From contig CALRMX020000001.1 in assembly GCA_943369355.1 (NCBI GenBank), positions 1-64,000 on the forward strand: a stretch of 64,000 nt of DNA, given 5' to 3'. Both the position numbers and the translations under genes were made by a program. The DNA is from UBA7662 sp943369355. Lineage in GTDB: Bacteria; Bacteroidota; Bacteroidia; UBA7662. This document shows, piece after piece, positions 51,463-59,570 of this stretch. Position 1 is the stretch's first letter. Each line of letters begins with the position of its first letter. The notes beneath the pieces were generated by a model. The model saw nothing but the letters and a program-made list of their open reading frames with translations, was not told the DNA's origin and searched no databases.

Positions 51463-52563
51463 ATGAATTTATTGTTTCTGGCTTCTTGGTATCCCGATAA
51501 CGTTTCCTCCCGAAATGGACTCTTTATATGGAATCATGCGCAAGCTGCTGCGGCAATACCGAATACACATGTGATATTGGCTGCCGTTATACCAAGTAAC
51601 GAGAAGGAGAATATCGAATTAAAAGAGTTTTCGATCGACGGGCTTACCCATTGGGTTGTGACTTATCCTGTCGGAAATGGTCACACCTTCATTAAAGCGA
51701 TCCGTTATTTAAGGGCTTGGCAACGAGTTGAAAAACTGTATTTAAGTCGAATTGGTGTGCCAGACCTAGTAGTGGTGAATGTGTTGTGGAGGGCTGGTTT
51801 GGCTGCTTTAATTTGGAAGTTAAAGTATGCGTGGCGTTATATCATTATTGAACATTGGTCTGGTTATTTGCCTGATGGTGAAGGATATAATGGTTTTTGG
51901 TTAAAGTTATTTAGTAGATTAATTTCTAGGCAAGCAAAGCTCGTTTGCGCGGTATCTCCAGCATTAGTCCAAGCGATGAATCATCGTGGATTGGGTAAAA
52001 AATTCATGGTACTTCCAAATGCAGTCAATACATCTGTGTATTCGCCCTCAGCAAAAGTGCCTAGAACGATTAATCTATTGCATGTATCAAATTTGGCTCC
52101 CGAAAAAAACTTTCCTTTTGTATTAGAGGTTTGGCAGGCTTGGAAAAAAAGCAACCCATCCGCAAAACTATGGGTTGCTGGTGCCTTCGATACCGATAAA
52201 ACGAAACAAGCATATGGGCAATTGGATGACGTTGAATTTCTCGGATTTCTTGAGCCAGAGAATCTTGTGAACTATTATCGAAAAGCTATGTGTTTGCTAA
52301 TGCCAAGTAAGTTTGAGACGTTTTCGTTGGTTACTGCCGAAGCTTTAGCCTGTGGTACTCTTGTATTGAGTTCAGAACTCCCTGCCTTATCCAATTTCGA
52401 AACAAGGGCTATCGTTGCTTTACCTCAGCTGAATGTTCAAAGTTGGGTTGAGGCCCTTAAGAGTTTGCCTCCGCATGGTGCTGACGAACTACATGAAAAA
52501 ATACATCAGAACTACTCAATCGAAAAAGTATCATTACTAATGCAAAGTATTTTTAATAAATAA
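51463..52563 (+). CDS. Family 4 (GT-B) glycosyltransferase
   Basis: 366 aa. The protein begins MNLLFLASWYPDNVSSRNGLF, typical of GT4 enzymes. The C-terminal nucleotide-sugar site is in LHVSNLAPEKNFPFVLEVW near residue 205 and MPSKFETFSLVTAEALACG near residue 285 (the EX7E motif). It transfers a sugar to a lipid- or sugar-linked acceptor at the membrane. It is first in a cluster with a flippase and an asparagine synthase, with spacings of 5 bp and a 14-bp overlap, indicating one transcript for a surface polysaccharide. Confidence 0.92.
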   Translation: MNLLFLASWYPDNVSSRNGLFIWNHAQAAAAIPNTHVILAAVIPSNEKENIELKEFSIDGLTHWVVTYPVGNGHTFIKAIRYLRAWQRVEKLYLSRIGVPDLVVVNVLWRAGLAALIWKLKYAWRYIIIEHWSGYLPDGEGYNGFWLKLFSRLISRQAKLVCAVSPALVQAMNHRGLGKKFMVLPNAVNTSVYSPSAKVPRTINLLHVSNLAPEKNFPFVLEVWQAWKKSNPSAKLWVAGAFDTDKTKQAYGQLDDVEFLGFLEPENLVNYYRKAMCLLMPSKFETFSLVTAEALACGTLVLSSELPALSNFETRAIVALPQLNVQSWVEALKSLPPHGADELHEKIHQNYSIEKVSLLMQSIFNK

Positions 52564-52568
52564 ATTAA

Positions 52569-53837
52569 TTGTTCAAACTAGTCTTTCATACGTTCGCATC
52601 AAAAATACTCAACGCACTATTGAATTTCGTGCTAGTGTGGTTTACTGCACGCTGGATGGGTGCGGAAGTGCGTGGTGAAATCAGCCTTTTTGTTGCAAGT
52701 CTGTATGTTTTTGTATTGATAAGTGGCTTTTTTGGTGGTGGAACCTTAATTTACCTTGCACCTCGTTACGCAACAAAAGCGTTATTGCTCATTTCTTATG
52801 CATGGGCGCTACTGGTAAGTTTAGCGTTTGTTCCAGCACTTTTTCTCTGGCCGGGTTTACCCGAACCTTCAATGATTTTTTGGGTGGTTTCTAGCTTGCT
52901 TTTCAACCTTACCGCAGTGAACCGTTATTTGCTGATTGGTTTAAAAAGGATTAAGTACGATAACTTACTCGGAGTAGGTGTAAACCTATTTCAACTAATT
53001 TTTTTGTTATGTTTCGTTTTTTGGGGCAAACAACAGAATCTGCAAGCATTTGTATATGCTTTCATAATAGCCTGGAGCTTAATTTTTTTACTTTCCTTTT
53101 GGTCGATACGAGATAGTCTACAAGTTAAGTCCTCCACAATTCCTTGGGGAAACATCCTGGCTTCGATGTTCTCTTTGGGATTTGTTGCGCAAATAACCAA
53201 TCTCGCTCAATTTATCGGTTACAGGGTACAGTACTACATGATAGACATACAATTGAATAAGCAGGCGGTAGGTGTTTTTAGTACGGCAGTTTCTTTAACC
53301 GAAGCCATTTGGATGATAAGTCAAAGTATTTCCTTGGTACAGCTTTCTCACATCGCAAATCTTCAAGATACTACCGAGGCTTCTTCGCTCTCGCTTCGCT
53401 GGATGAAAGTTAGTTTTGTATTGAGCCTTATAGCAATTTTGGCTTTACTCATTTTGCCGGGAGCTTTATACACACAATTATTTGGAATTGAATTCGAGGG
53501 GTTACGAAGTATCATCTGGCGCCTTTCCCCCGGAATTTTGATGCTCGCTGGATCGAATATTTTAGCGCATCATTTTGCAGGTAAAGGCCAATTGCGCGAA
53601 AATTTAATCGCTTCATGCATTACCCTTGTACTTGTTTCATCATTCAGCTTTGCACTGCTTGGGGGATATGGTTTGAACGGAGCGGCCTGGTCGTCGTCGA
53701 TTGCATATACAGGGGCTGCTATTTGGTTGGTTTGGCGATTTCAAAAGAGTGAAAATAGACCCATTAAAGAATGGCTACCTTCTGTAAACGATTACAAGGA
53801 AATGCAAGCAAAGTTTAAGGCTTATGTGCGGGATTAG
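52569..53837 (+). CDS. Polysaccharide flippase (Wzx/MATE-like)
   Basis: 422 aa with about 12 membrane spans. The start is TTG at 52569, 5 nt after the glycosyltransferase stop; the N-terminus FKLVFHTFASKILNALLNFVLVW is the usual one for this family and no ATG fits. Segments such as GGGTLIYLAPRYATKALL and VQYYMIDIQLNKQAVGVFS are characteristic. It probably flips an undecaprenol-linked sugar unit across the inner membrane. Its last 14 bp overlap asnB. Confidence 0.9.
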   Translation: MFKLVFHTFASKILNALLNFVLVWFTARWMGAEVRGEISLFVASLYVFVLISGFFGGGTLIYLAPRYATKALLLISYAWALLVSLAFVPALFLWPGLPEPSMIFWVVSSLLFNLTAVNRYLLIGLKRIKYDNLLGVGVNLFQLIFLLCFVFWGKQQNLQAFVYAFIIAWSLIFLLSFWSIRDSLQVKSSTIPWGNILASMFSLGFVAQITNLAQFIGYRVQYYMIDIQLNKQAVGVFSTAVSLTEAIWMISQSISLVQLSHIANLQDTTEASSLSLRWMKVSFVLSLIAILALLILPGALYTQLFGIEFEGLRSIIWRLSPGILMLAGSNILAHHFAGKGQLRENLIASCITLVLVSSFSFALLGGYGLNGAAWSSSIAYTGAAIWLVWRFQKSENRPIKEWLPSVNDYKEMQAKFKAYVRD

Positions 53838-55773
53838 TGGGTTCATTTCAGTGAAAACCCAAGCTAGTGCCGGGGAATGGTTAAAAAAAATGAACACGGC
53901 CCTCGCACATCGTGGGCCAGACGATTCGGGCTATTGGTTGGCCGATGAGCATAGGAGGGCAGCCTATGCCGATGCAAGTACAACCGACTACTGGAAGAGC
54001 AGTTTGAAAAACATTCAAGAGGCAATACCAGCCAAGGTCGGATTTGCACACCGTAGGTTGGCCATCATTGATTTGAGTACCGATGGGCATCAACCAATGG
54101 AACTGAATCATAAACTAGTTATTTCCTTCAACGGTGAGATTTACAACTATCTAGAGCTGAAAGAAGAATTGCTTAGTCAAGGAGTCTCATTCGAGACGAA
54201 TACCGATGTAGAGGTTTTACTTAAAATGTGGGAAAGATATGGGCTAGAATGTCTCTCTCGACTGGAAGGGATGTGGGCATTTTCGGTATATGATTATAGT
54301 AGCGATACGGTTTGGTTGGTCCGAGATCGAATAGGGGTGAAACCTCTTTATTTTACCAAAAGTGATGAGTCCCTCTTTTTTGCTTCTGAACCGAAAGCGC
54401 TCCTTGCCGTTGGGAGTTGCTCTACGCAATTGAACGAACAAGCAGTGTATAGTTTTTTATTGCACGGGAGCTTAGAAGAAGAAAATGGATCTCTTTTGGC
54501 CGATTTGAAAGAGGTTGAGCCAGGGCATTATTTACAATGGACAAAAGGAAAGCTTACTACCCAACGTTACCACCATCCTGAATTTAGCGATTCGTGGGCA
54601 CCAGATTCACGCGCTCCTGATAAGGTGGTAGCAGAAATCTCCCAGAGTCTCGACCGAAGCATTCAGCTCCGGTTGCGGTCAGACGTTAAGGTTGGAGCAT
54701 CGCTTTCTGGCGGACTCGATAGCAGTACTATAGCTGTGTTGGCTGCGCAAAAAACAGGATTTCCTTTGTTTTCGGCCGTATATCCCTCAATGCTAGGGGA
54801 TGAGAGTCGTTATGCCAGTATCGTTGCCAATGCAGTAAGTGCATCCTGGTATAAAGTAGAAGTTAATGCACAGTTTATTTCATCAGAAATAGAAGCCATG
54901 GTAGCTAATATGGATAGTCCATTACTGACGTTTAGCACCTTTGCGCAACGCGAAATATATCGTTCTGCAAAGCATAAAGGAATCACCATTTTGCTCGATG
55001 GGCAAGGTGGCGATGAGCTCTTTACAGGCTACGATCGTTATTGGTTTTCTTATCATTTACAAACCATTCAAAGAGCTGGATTCAGACAGTTTCTAAGTGA
55101 CGTTCAAGTACCGAATTACTTAAAAAGTTTCTGTAAAAGTTTGGTGAAGTATTTTGTTACTCCACTATTAGTTCATCCGCTTGCCAATCGATTATTGGCC
55201 ACTCAACTCCTCAATTCCAAATTGGAGTATCGATTTTTGCGGCCAGAAGTGAGACACGCTTTTGGAAGAGTTTCGGCCCAAAGAATTGGAAGACTTCCGC
55301 AAACTGGTGTGAATGCGCAGCTCGCACACGAACGTTATGGCTATGCCCTGAAAAATTTGCTGCGCTGGGGCGATCGAAATAGCATGGCTTTTGGAATGGA
55401 AAATCGCGTTCCTTTAGCCGATGACCCCTATCTAGATACATTCCTCCTAAATCTTCCCGCTAACTGGAAGATGAACCCTAGCTATGGCAGTAAAGAGTTG
55501 TTAAGGAGAGCTATGTCAGGTAAAGTGCCCGTTGAGATTTTACAGCGGACAGATAAAATGGGTTTTAGTTCACCTGTAGTTGAATGGATGAATCAACTTT
55601 GGCCTCAATGGAGTCAATATCTAGCCTATACCAAGGAGTGGCTAGAAGTTGACTTGATTAACCAGCATGCACCCGAACTTTTGAGAAGTGAAAATGGATG
55701 CCTTGCTTTATTACGTTTTGTTTCGTTCGGAGCATGGCTGAAAAATTTACAATTACACGTGAAAAGCTTGTAA
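53824..55773 (+). CDS. asnB: Asparagine synthase (glutamine-hydrolysing)
   Basis: 649 aa. The N-terminal nucleophile cysteine follows Met (MCGISGF). The glutaminase part keeps HRGPDDSG, GFAHRRLAIIDLS and SFNGEIYNYLELK, with an inserted segment of about 35 residues between the first two. The ATP-binding domain has SGGLDSSTIAVLA near residue 297 and LLDGQGGDELFTGYDRY near residue 390. Within polysaccharide clusters such enzymes often amidate a uronic acid or make Asn for a glycan, and the overlap with the flippase supports that here; a housekeeping role is the alternative. Confidence 0.9.
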   Translation: MCGISGFISVKTQASAGEWLKKMNTALAHRGPDDSGYWLADEHRRAAYADASTTDYWKSSLKNIQEAIPAKVGFAHRRLAIIDLSTDGHQPMELNHKLVISFNGEIYNYLELKEELLSQGVSFETNTDVEVLLKMWERYGLECLSRLEGMWAFSVYDYSSDTVWLVRDRIGVKPLYFTKSDESLFFASEPKALLAVGSCSTQLNEQAVYSFLLHGSLEEENGSLLADLKEVEPGHYLQWTKGKLTTQRYHHPEFSDSWAPDSRAPDKVVAEISQSLDRSIQLRLRSDVKVGASLSGGLDSSTIAVLAAQKTGFPLFSAVYPSMLGDESRYASIVANAVSASWYKVEVNAQFISSEIEAMVANMDSPLLTFSTFAQREIYRSAKHKGITILLDGQGGDELFTGYDRYWFSYHLQTIQRAGFRQFLSDVQVPNYLKSFCKSLVKYFVTPLLVHPLANRLLATQLLNSKLEYRFLRPEVRHAFGRVSAQRIGRLPQTGVNAQLAHERYGYALKNLLRWGDRNSMAFGMENRVPLADDPYLDTFLLNLPANWKMNPSYGSKELLRRAMSGKVPVEILQRTDKMGFSSPVVEWMNQLWPQWSQYLAYTKEWLEVDLINQHAPELLRSENGCLALLRFVSFGAWLKNLQLHVKSL

Positions 55774-55799
55774 AAAAGCACAAGAAGCCTCTATATTTG
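55768..55799 (+). promoter_or_regulatory. Consensus promoter of tRNA-His
   Basis: TTG (55768-55770), a 21-nt spacer and TATATTTG (55792-55799) match the Bacteroidota consensus exactly. The TTG box overlaps the end of asnB (stop 55771-55773). It reads into the tRNA that starts at 55837. Confidence 0.8.
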
Positions 55800-55836
55800 C
55801 AGTCCCTTAAGGCACACAGCCAAAAAAGGAAACATG

Positions 55837-55913
55837 GTGGATGTAGCTCAGTAGGTTAGAGCACCAGATTGTGGTTCTGGGGGTCGTGGGTTCGAGCCCC
55901 ATCTTCCACCCCA
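55837..55913 (+). tRNA. tRNA-His (GTG anticodon)
   Basis: The cloverleaf is clear: acceptor GTGGATG/CTTCCAC, D-arm GCTCAGTAGGTTAGAGC, anticodon stem CCAGA/TCTGG with loop TTGTGGT (anticodon GTG), and T-arm GTGGG-TTCGAGC-CCCAT. CCA is encoded at 55911-55913. A G lies just before the acceptor (55836), as needed for G-1, and the discriminator is C. One T-T mismatch occurs at the sixth acceptor pair. Confidence 0.95.
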
Positions 55914-55945
55914 AATCCCGCCCAAGTGGCGGGATTTTTATTTTT
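55914..55945 (+). terminator. Terminator after tRNA-His
   Basis: The arms AATCCCGCC and GGCGGGATT, extendable by one A-T pair into the CCA of the tRNA, flank a CAAGT loop, with TTTTTATTTTTT behind. The stem overlaps the last few bases of the convergent zinc-ribbon gene. Confidence 0.92.
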
Positions 55946-56300
55946 TGTCCTTTTTAACCAGAATAACATACTCCTGCTCTAAGTGTGCATATCCATATTC
56001 AAAACAAAAAAAGTAGGTATTGCCTGATGGTGTTTTGTGCATGTGGGTATGGTATTGAAAATTAAACCCCAATTCGTACAGCCGCATGCGGTGCACTTTG
56101 CTTTTGACAAGTTGATCATCAACCAATTGCTGGAGTATCTTGCGATTGTGTCGAAGGATATTTTGAATTTGTCTGACCCAAGGGTTGTTTGTCGCTAATT
56201 TTCGATTATTGAAAAGGTTCCTGCACGAATCGTCACAAAATTTTTTATCTCTTCTGCCTCTTATTTGATTTCCACATTCGAGGCACTTATGATGTTCCAT
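55938..56300 (-). CDS. Small zinc-ribbon protein of unknown function
   Basis: 120 aa. The N-terminus has a CxxC...CxxxC zinc ribbon (HKCLECGNQIRGRRDKKFCDDSCRNLFNNR), then a basic helical stretch (WVRQIQNILRHNRKILQQLVDD) and a C-terminal segment rich in aromatic residues (YFFCFEYGYAHLEQEYVILVKKDKK). The ribbon resembles those in Bacteroidota DUF2116-like proteins; no function is known to me. The positive charge suggests nucleic-acid binding, which is inference. It sits between tRNA-His and ssb, divergent from ssb, with a 157-bp shared upstream region carrying three iterons. Confidence 0.85.
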   Translation of the reverse strand: MEHHKCLECGNQIRGRRDKKFCDDSCRNLFNNRKLATNNPWVRQIQNILRHNRKILQQLVDDQLVKSKVHRMRLYELGFNFQYHTHMHKTPSGNTYFFCFEYGYAHLEQEYVILVKKDKK

Positions 56301-56339
56301 GGTTTGGTGTTTAAGTAGGATTGGATTTATCGGTTAAAA

Positions 56340-56369
56340 GCGTTTATAAACGTTTCTAAGCGTTTAATA
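56340..56369. promoter_or_regulatory. Three 10-bp iterons between the zinc-ribbon gene and ssb
   Basis: GCGTTTATAA (56340-56349), ACGTTTCTAA (56350-56359) and GCGTTTAATA (56360-56369) share an rCGTTTnTAA-like core (the third drifts at its end) at an exact 10-bp period, one helical turn. The middle copy forms a palindromic AAACGTTT at the joint. They lie 40 bp from the zinc-ribbon start and 89 bp from ssb. They look like a multi-dimer regulator site. Confidence 0.45.
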
Positions 56370-56457
56370 TCCGACTACTTTTTTTTTGGTATTCACCTTT
56401 GTTTTTAGGGATTCGGCCCGATTTAAACCAATTGTTCCATTTTTTTAACCAAACGTC

Positions 56458-56814
56458 ATGAGCAACATGAAAAACCAAGTCAGACTCATCGGAAATCTAG
56501 GTATGGATCCGGAAATCCGGGAGATTAGCGGTAACAGAAAATTAGCCAAGTTTAGTTTGGCTACGAACGAAACCTATCGTAACGAAAAAGGTGAACGAGT
56601 GACGGAAACCCAATGGCATAATCTTGTAGGATGGGGGAAAATAGCCACCATTACCGAGAAATACCTGCATAAAGGTTCCGAAATTGCAGTTGAAGGAAAG
56701 CTAAACAACCGCACTTACACCGATAAGGAGGGCAATAAGCGGTATGTGAGCGAAGTTGTAGTAAGCGATTTAGTTTTGCTCGGGCGAAACAAAAACGGTG
56801 GCCCAATTGCCTAA
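56458..56814 (+). CDS. ssb: Single-stranded DNA-binding protein, short form
   Basis: 118 aa. A single OB fold: NQVRLIGNLGMDPEIREISG, FSLATNETYRNEKGERV, WHNLVGWGKIATITEKYLHKGSEIAVEGKL and YTDKEGNKRYVSEVVV. The usual acidic C-terminal tail (ending DDxxPF) is missing; the protein ends NKNGGPIA. Such short SSBs occur as accessory copies in Bacteroidota, so another full-length ssb may exist elsewhere in the genome. It binds ssDNA but would not recruit partners through the tail. It is followed by a 13-bp inverted repeat. Confidence 0.93.
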   Translation: MSNMKNQVRLIGNLGMDPEIREISGNRKLAKFSLATNETYRNEKGERVTETQWHNLVGWGKIATITEKYLHKGSEIAVEGKLNNRTYTDKEGNKRYVSEVVVSDLVLLGRNKNGGPIA

Positions 56815-56819
56815 AATTA

Positions 56820-56849
56820 AACAGGGCAAGGAAGGCTCCTTGCCCTGTT
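56820..56849. terminator. Bidirectional terminator between ssb and the secreted-protein gene
   Basis: The arms AACAGGGCAAGGA and TCCTTGCCCTGTT are a perfect 13-bp stem with an AGGC loop. Both flanks are moderately T- or A-rich, fitting a shared terminator of two convergent genes. Confidence 0.85.
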
Positions 56850-56864
56850 CCTACATGGGAATGG

Positions 56865-58913
56865 CTACCGTATGATGGCGAATTTACCCGTTTGTACGTC
56901 GTTCGTCTTGAGGTCTTTCACACTAAACAAGTACAATCCACTGGTTATAGTTTGCTTGTCGTCGGAAAGAATGTCCCAACCATGTTCACCACCAGCAAGT
57001 ACAGCCTTTGCGGGATCGCCTCCAAAACTAGTGTACCAAGCACTATTAGAACCGTTAAACGGTTCGGATGAATCGTGATTTAGGGTAGCCACAATATCCC
57101 CAGCCAAGGTATAAATTCTAATTTCTGCCCTTTCTGGGAGGTTGTAAAACATTATTTTTCGGCTTCTCGAGGTGGTTCCGTCCCAAGCCGCACTAAGTCT
57201 GTAAGGGTTCGGGTAAACACCTACTTTCCTTGTTTTTCCAATTTCGCCAGCTTCGGTACCTGGAAAAACACGAAATGCGTTTTGGATTCTCGATGACTCC
57301 AAGGATTGCAAGCCTATATCGGGGTCTCCTTCATCAAAACTTGTAATGATGTAGAGGTACTGCCAACCGTTTAAAAGATTTTCCACCTCATACTTATACC
57401 AATAGGAGGTAGTATCACCTTCGAATAATTTTGGGCTATTCAATCTTACAGCATCAAATCCGTTATTAAATCCAACACTATTTCCGGCTTTATCCCATTG
57501 ACCCAGCAATACAGCACGCTGCAGAAAATCTGTTTTCAAGTCATCGCCTGCATTGGTGCGGTACACTCGATAACCTTCAAAATCCCTACGCTTTGTAATC
57601 GGGTCTACAGATAGTGCCGCAGTACTATCCCAATAAATAATGGCTTTATTCGCTGCAGTTTCAATTCTCACTTTGGGTGGCAACGTTGGCTCTGGCAGAA
57701 TATATCTATCGAGACGGCCGTTGAAATTTAAATCTTCACCCGCATCTAATCTTCCGTTTTCATTGGCATCTTCACCCACATACGTTCTTTTGGCCCAACC
57801 AAGGTGTTCCCGTAATTGTGTACGAGCAAAATAAGTGTCTTTAGGTGTATCGTCGAGTTGGCGTGCACAAACTACCGCAATGACAAAAGAAACTGTCTCA
57901 CCTGGTTCTACACGAACGATTGGTCCAATACAAAATAACTGAACTCTATTCGCTGGAGCATTTAATCCCGCAGCCAGACTGAAATCGCCACGGTTGCGCA
58001 TGCGGTCGTAGCGTTGCTGGTCATTCGTAGGTGCTGCTACATTATACAACCAATAATTAGGGTTCGCACGAGGTGCTGGTAAGCCTTGGTTAGTGAAGGT
58101 TGAAGCATTGTTGGGGTGGAAATATTGACCGCGCCAATCGATGCCTAGAAACTGGATGGCGCCATAACTATTCGTAAAACCTGGGTCTCCAGTCACATCA
58201 TAGGCATATAAGGCCGTGAGTGTATCTTCGTAGCCAATACTTCCTTTGTTGAAAAAGGCGCTTCCTCTGTCGGTAGTCACATTTACATTTCTGACTACTA
58301 AATCACTCCAAGTTCCCAAATACACCGAATCCCAAGGTGCATTTGAATTATTGGTGATTTGATAATTTATCAAGACAAAGTAATCAGCAAAAGTAAAATT
58401 CCAAGCATAGGTCTCCAACTTAACCCTAGCGTTTAGTGGGTTTAAGTGGTCGCTGATGGGCTGATTGGTGCCGGGAACAACTGTAAACTCATCGGTGAAT
58501 TGAAGAATATTGTCTTCATGGCTAATCGCTTGTGTACTAAACACTTCGCTTCCAGGTAAACTCGAACGTCTTACAATTGGGTTGCCCGGAATGGCCGAGT
58601 ATTCGAATCCTGCTTTACCGATGGCATAACCAGAAGCGTCATCAACCGAACCCGTAGAAACACGAATCTGACCATTTTGGTACGCTCCGATCCATAAACC
58701 AGCTTCAAAAAGGTGCTCTACACCAGAGTTTAGCGGATATTCCATCGATGGTGGGCCTTGAGGATCATTTCTAACGTTCGGCCTGCCAATTGTCCCCACA
58801 TTCGTCACATTCAAACCTATATTTCCAATTTGAATGGTTCTTTGATCAAATTGAGAATAGCCGTTTATCCAAACCAGAAGAAGGGCTAAAGTGTAGATGT
58901 ATCTCATATTCAA
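56865..58913 (-). CDS. Large secreted protein with FlgD-Ig-like C-terminus (probable T9SS-type surface protein)
   Basis: 682 aa. The signal peptide (MRYIYTLALLLVWINGYSQ) is preceded by two residues from an upstream ATG. The body (GVEHLFEAGLWIGAYQNGQI, DEFTVVPGTNQPISDHLNP, GTWSDLVVRNVN) resembles large Bacteroidota exported proteins of unknown role. A FN3-like segment (YRVYRTNAGDDL) comes near residue 450. The C-terminal 120 residues hold VGVYPNPYRLSAAW, IYTLAGDIVATLNHD, SGLYLFSVKDL and TGKFAIIR, a pattern like FlgD-Ig or T9SS sorting domains. Surface exposure is inferred. Confidence 0.83.
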   Translation of the reverse strand: MNMRYIYTLALLLVWINGYSQFDQRTIQIGNIGLNVTNVGTIGRPNVRNDPQGPPSMEYPLNSGVEHLFEAGLWIGAYQNGQIRVSTGSVDDASGYAIGKAGFEYSAIPGNPIVRRSSLPGSEVFSTQAISHEDNILQFTDEFTVVPGTNQPISDHLNPLNARVKLETYAWNFTFADYFVLINYQITNNSNAPWDSVYLGTWSDLVVRNVNVTTDRGSAFFNKGSIGYEDTLTALYAYDVTGDPGFTNSYGAIQFLGIDWRGQYFHPNNASTFTNQGLPAPRANPNYWLYNVAAPTNDQQRYDRMRNRGDFSLAAGLNAPANRVQLFCIGPIVRVEPGETVSFVIAVVCARQLDDTPKDTYFARTQLREHLGWAKRTYVGEDANENGRLDAGEDLNFNGRLDRYILPEPTLPPKVRIETAANKAIIYWDSTAALSVDPITKRRDFEGYRVYRTNAGDDLKTDFLQRAVLLGQWDKAGNSVGFNNGFDAVRLNSPKLFEGDTTSYWYKYEVENLLNGWQYLYIITSFDEGDPDIGLQSLESSRIQNAFRVFPGTEAGEIGKTRKVGVYPNPYRLSAAWDGTTSRSRKIMFYNLPERAEIRIYTLAGDIVATLNHDSSEPFNGSNSAWYTSFGGDPAKAVLAGGEHGWDILSDDKQTITSGLYLFSVKDLKTNDVQTGKFAIIR

Positions 58914-58928
58914 ATGCGAAGATAAGCC

Positions 58929-59570
58929 TCAAAATGTTTCGTTAGCGTTAAGCTCTACAAGCTGCCTTAAATACCCTAAAGATTCTGGACCCAAATGGAA
59001 CAAGAGATCAATAATGCTACAATTTGAAATAAATCCATTTTGTTCTTGAAAGCATTGATAGTAAGGCATAACGAATAAAGGTTGTTGTTCTTGGCTGTCC
59101 CGTGCATCAAGCCAATTTTCAGGTAATGCTTTCTGGTACTCTTCTGTAAAGGCATGTTCCAATTTAAGGTTCAGAAGTTGAAGCACCAACTTATGTAGCT
59201 CTAAATTAAATTGCCAGATGCTTGTTGTTTTACTATGATAAACTGTTTCGAACCAGAGCGAATAATCTTCAAAATAAGGTGCTTTGCCGTAGGCGGTTTT
59301 TATGGCATGCCAATGCTGGCGTTGCCAATTTTTGCTATTATCCGGCAAAATGTTCTTCACCACTGCACGATGATTTCTGCCACCAGCAATCGGAATGGAG
59401 AGTAGTTGCTTACCTTGGGCGGTGCTTATGTTTGTGCGGTTGAACCCTCCAGATTTGACAAAATGCTCACAATTCTCGAGTACTACCGTAGGGTATTTAA
59501 TTAAATTTGTGTACCACCCAATGCTGGGCAGGTAATGTAACGAAAGGACTATGGTGCGTTTATCGTTCAT
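58929..59570 (-). CDS. WbqC-like family protein
   Basis: 213 aa from the ATG at 59570 (MNDKRTIVLSLHYLPSIGWY); an upstream start would add only five residues. WbqC hallmarks are the YLPSIGWYTNLIKYPTVVLE opening, SGGFNRTNISTAQGKQLLSIPI and HWHAIKTAYGKAPYFEDYS. The family is often near polysaccharide or secretion genes and its reaction is unsettled. The ATG overlaps that of the divergent GWxTD gene in a shared CATG. A -7 element lies at 59583-59590, inside that gene. Confidence 0.9.
   Translation of the reverse strand: MNDKRTIVLSLHYLPSIGWYTNLIKYPTVVLENCEHFVKSGGFNRTNISTAQGKQLLSIPIAGGRNHRAVVKNILPDNSKNWQRQHWHAIKTAYGKAPYFEDYSLWFETVYHSKTTSIWQFNLELHKLVLQLLNLKLEHAFTEEYQKALPENWLDARDSQEQQPLFVMPYYQCFQEQNGFISNCSIIDLLFHLGPESLGYLRQLVELNANETF
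59502..59509 (+). promoter_or_regulatory. -7 element TAAATTTG upstream of the GWxTD gene
   Basis: A perfect TAnnTTTG lies 59 nt before the ATG at 59569, inside the coding region of the opposing WbqC-like gene. No TTG is present at the -33 distance. Confidence 0.4.
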
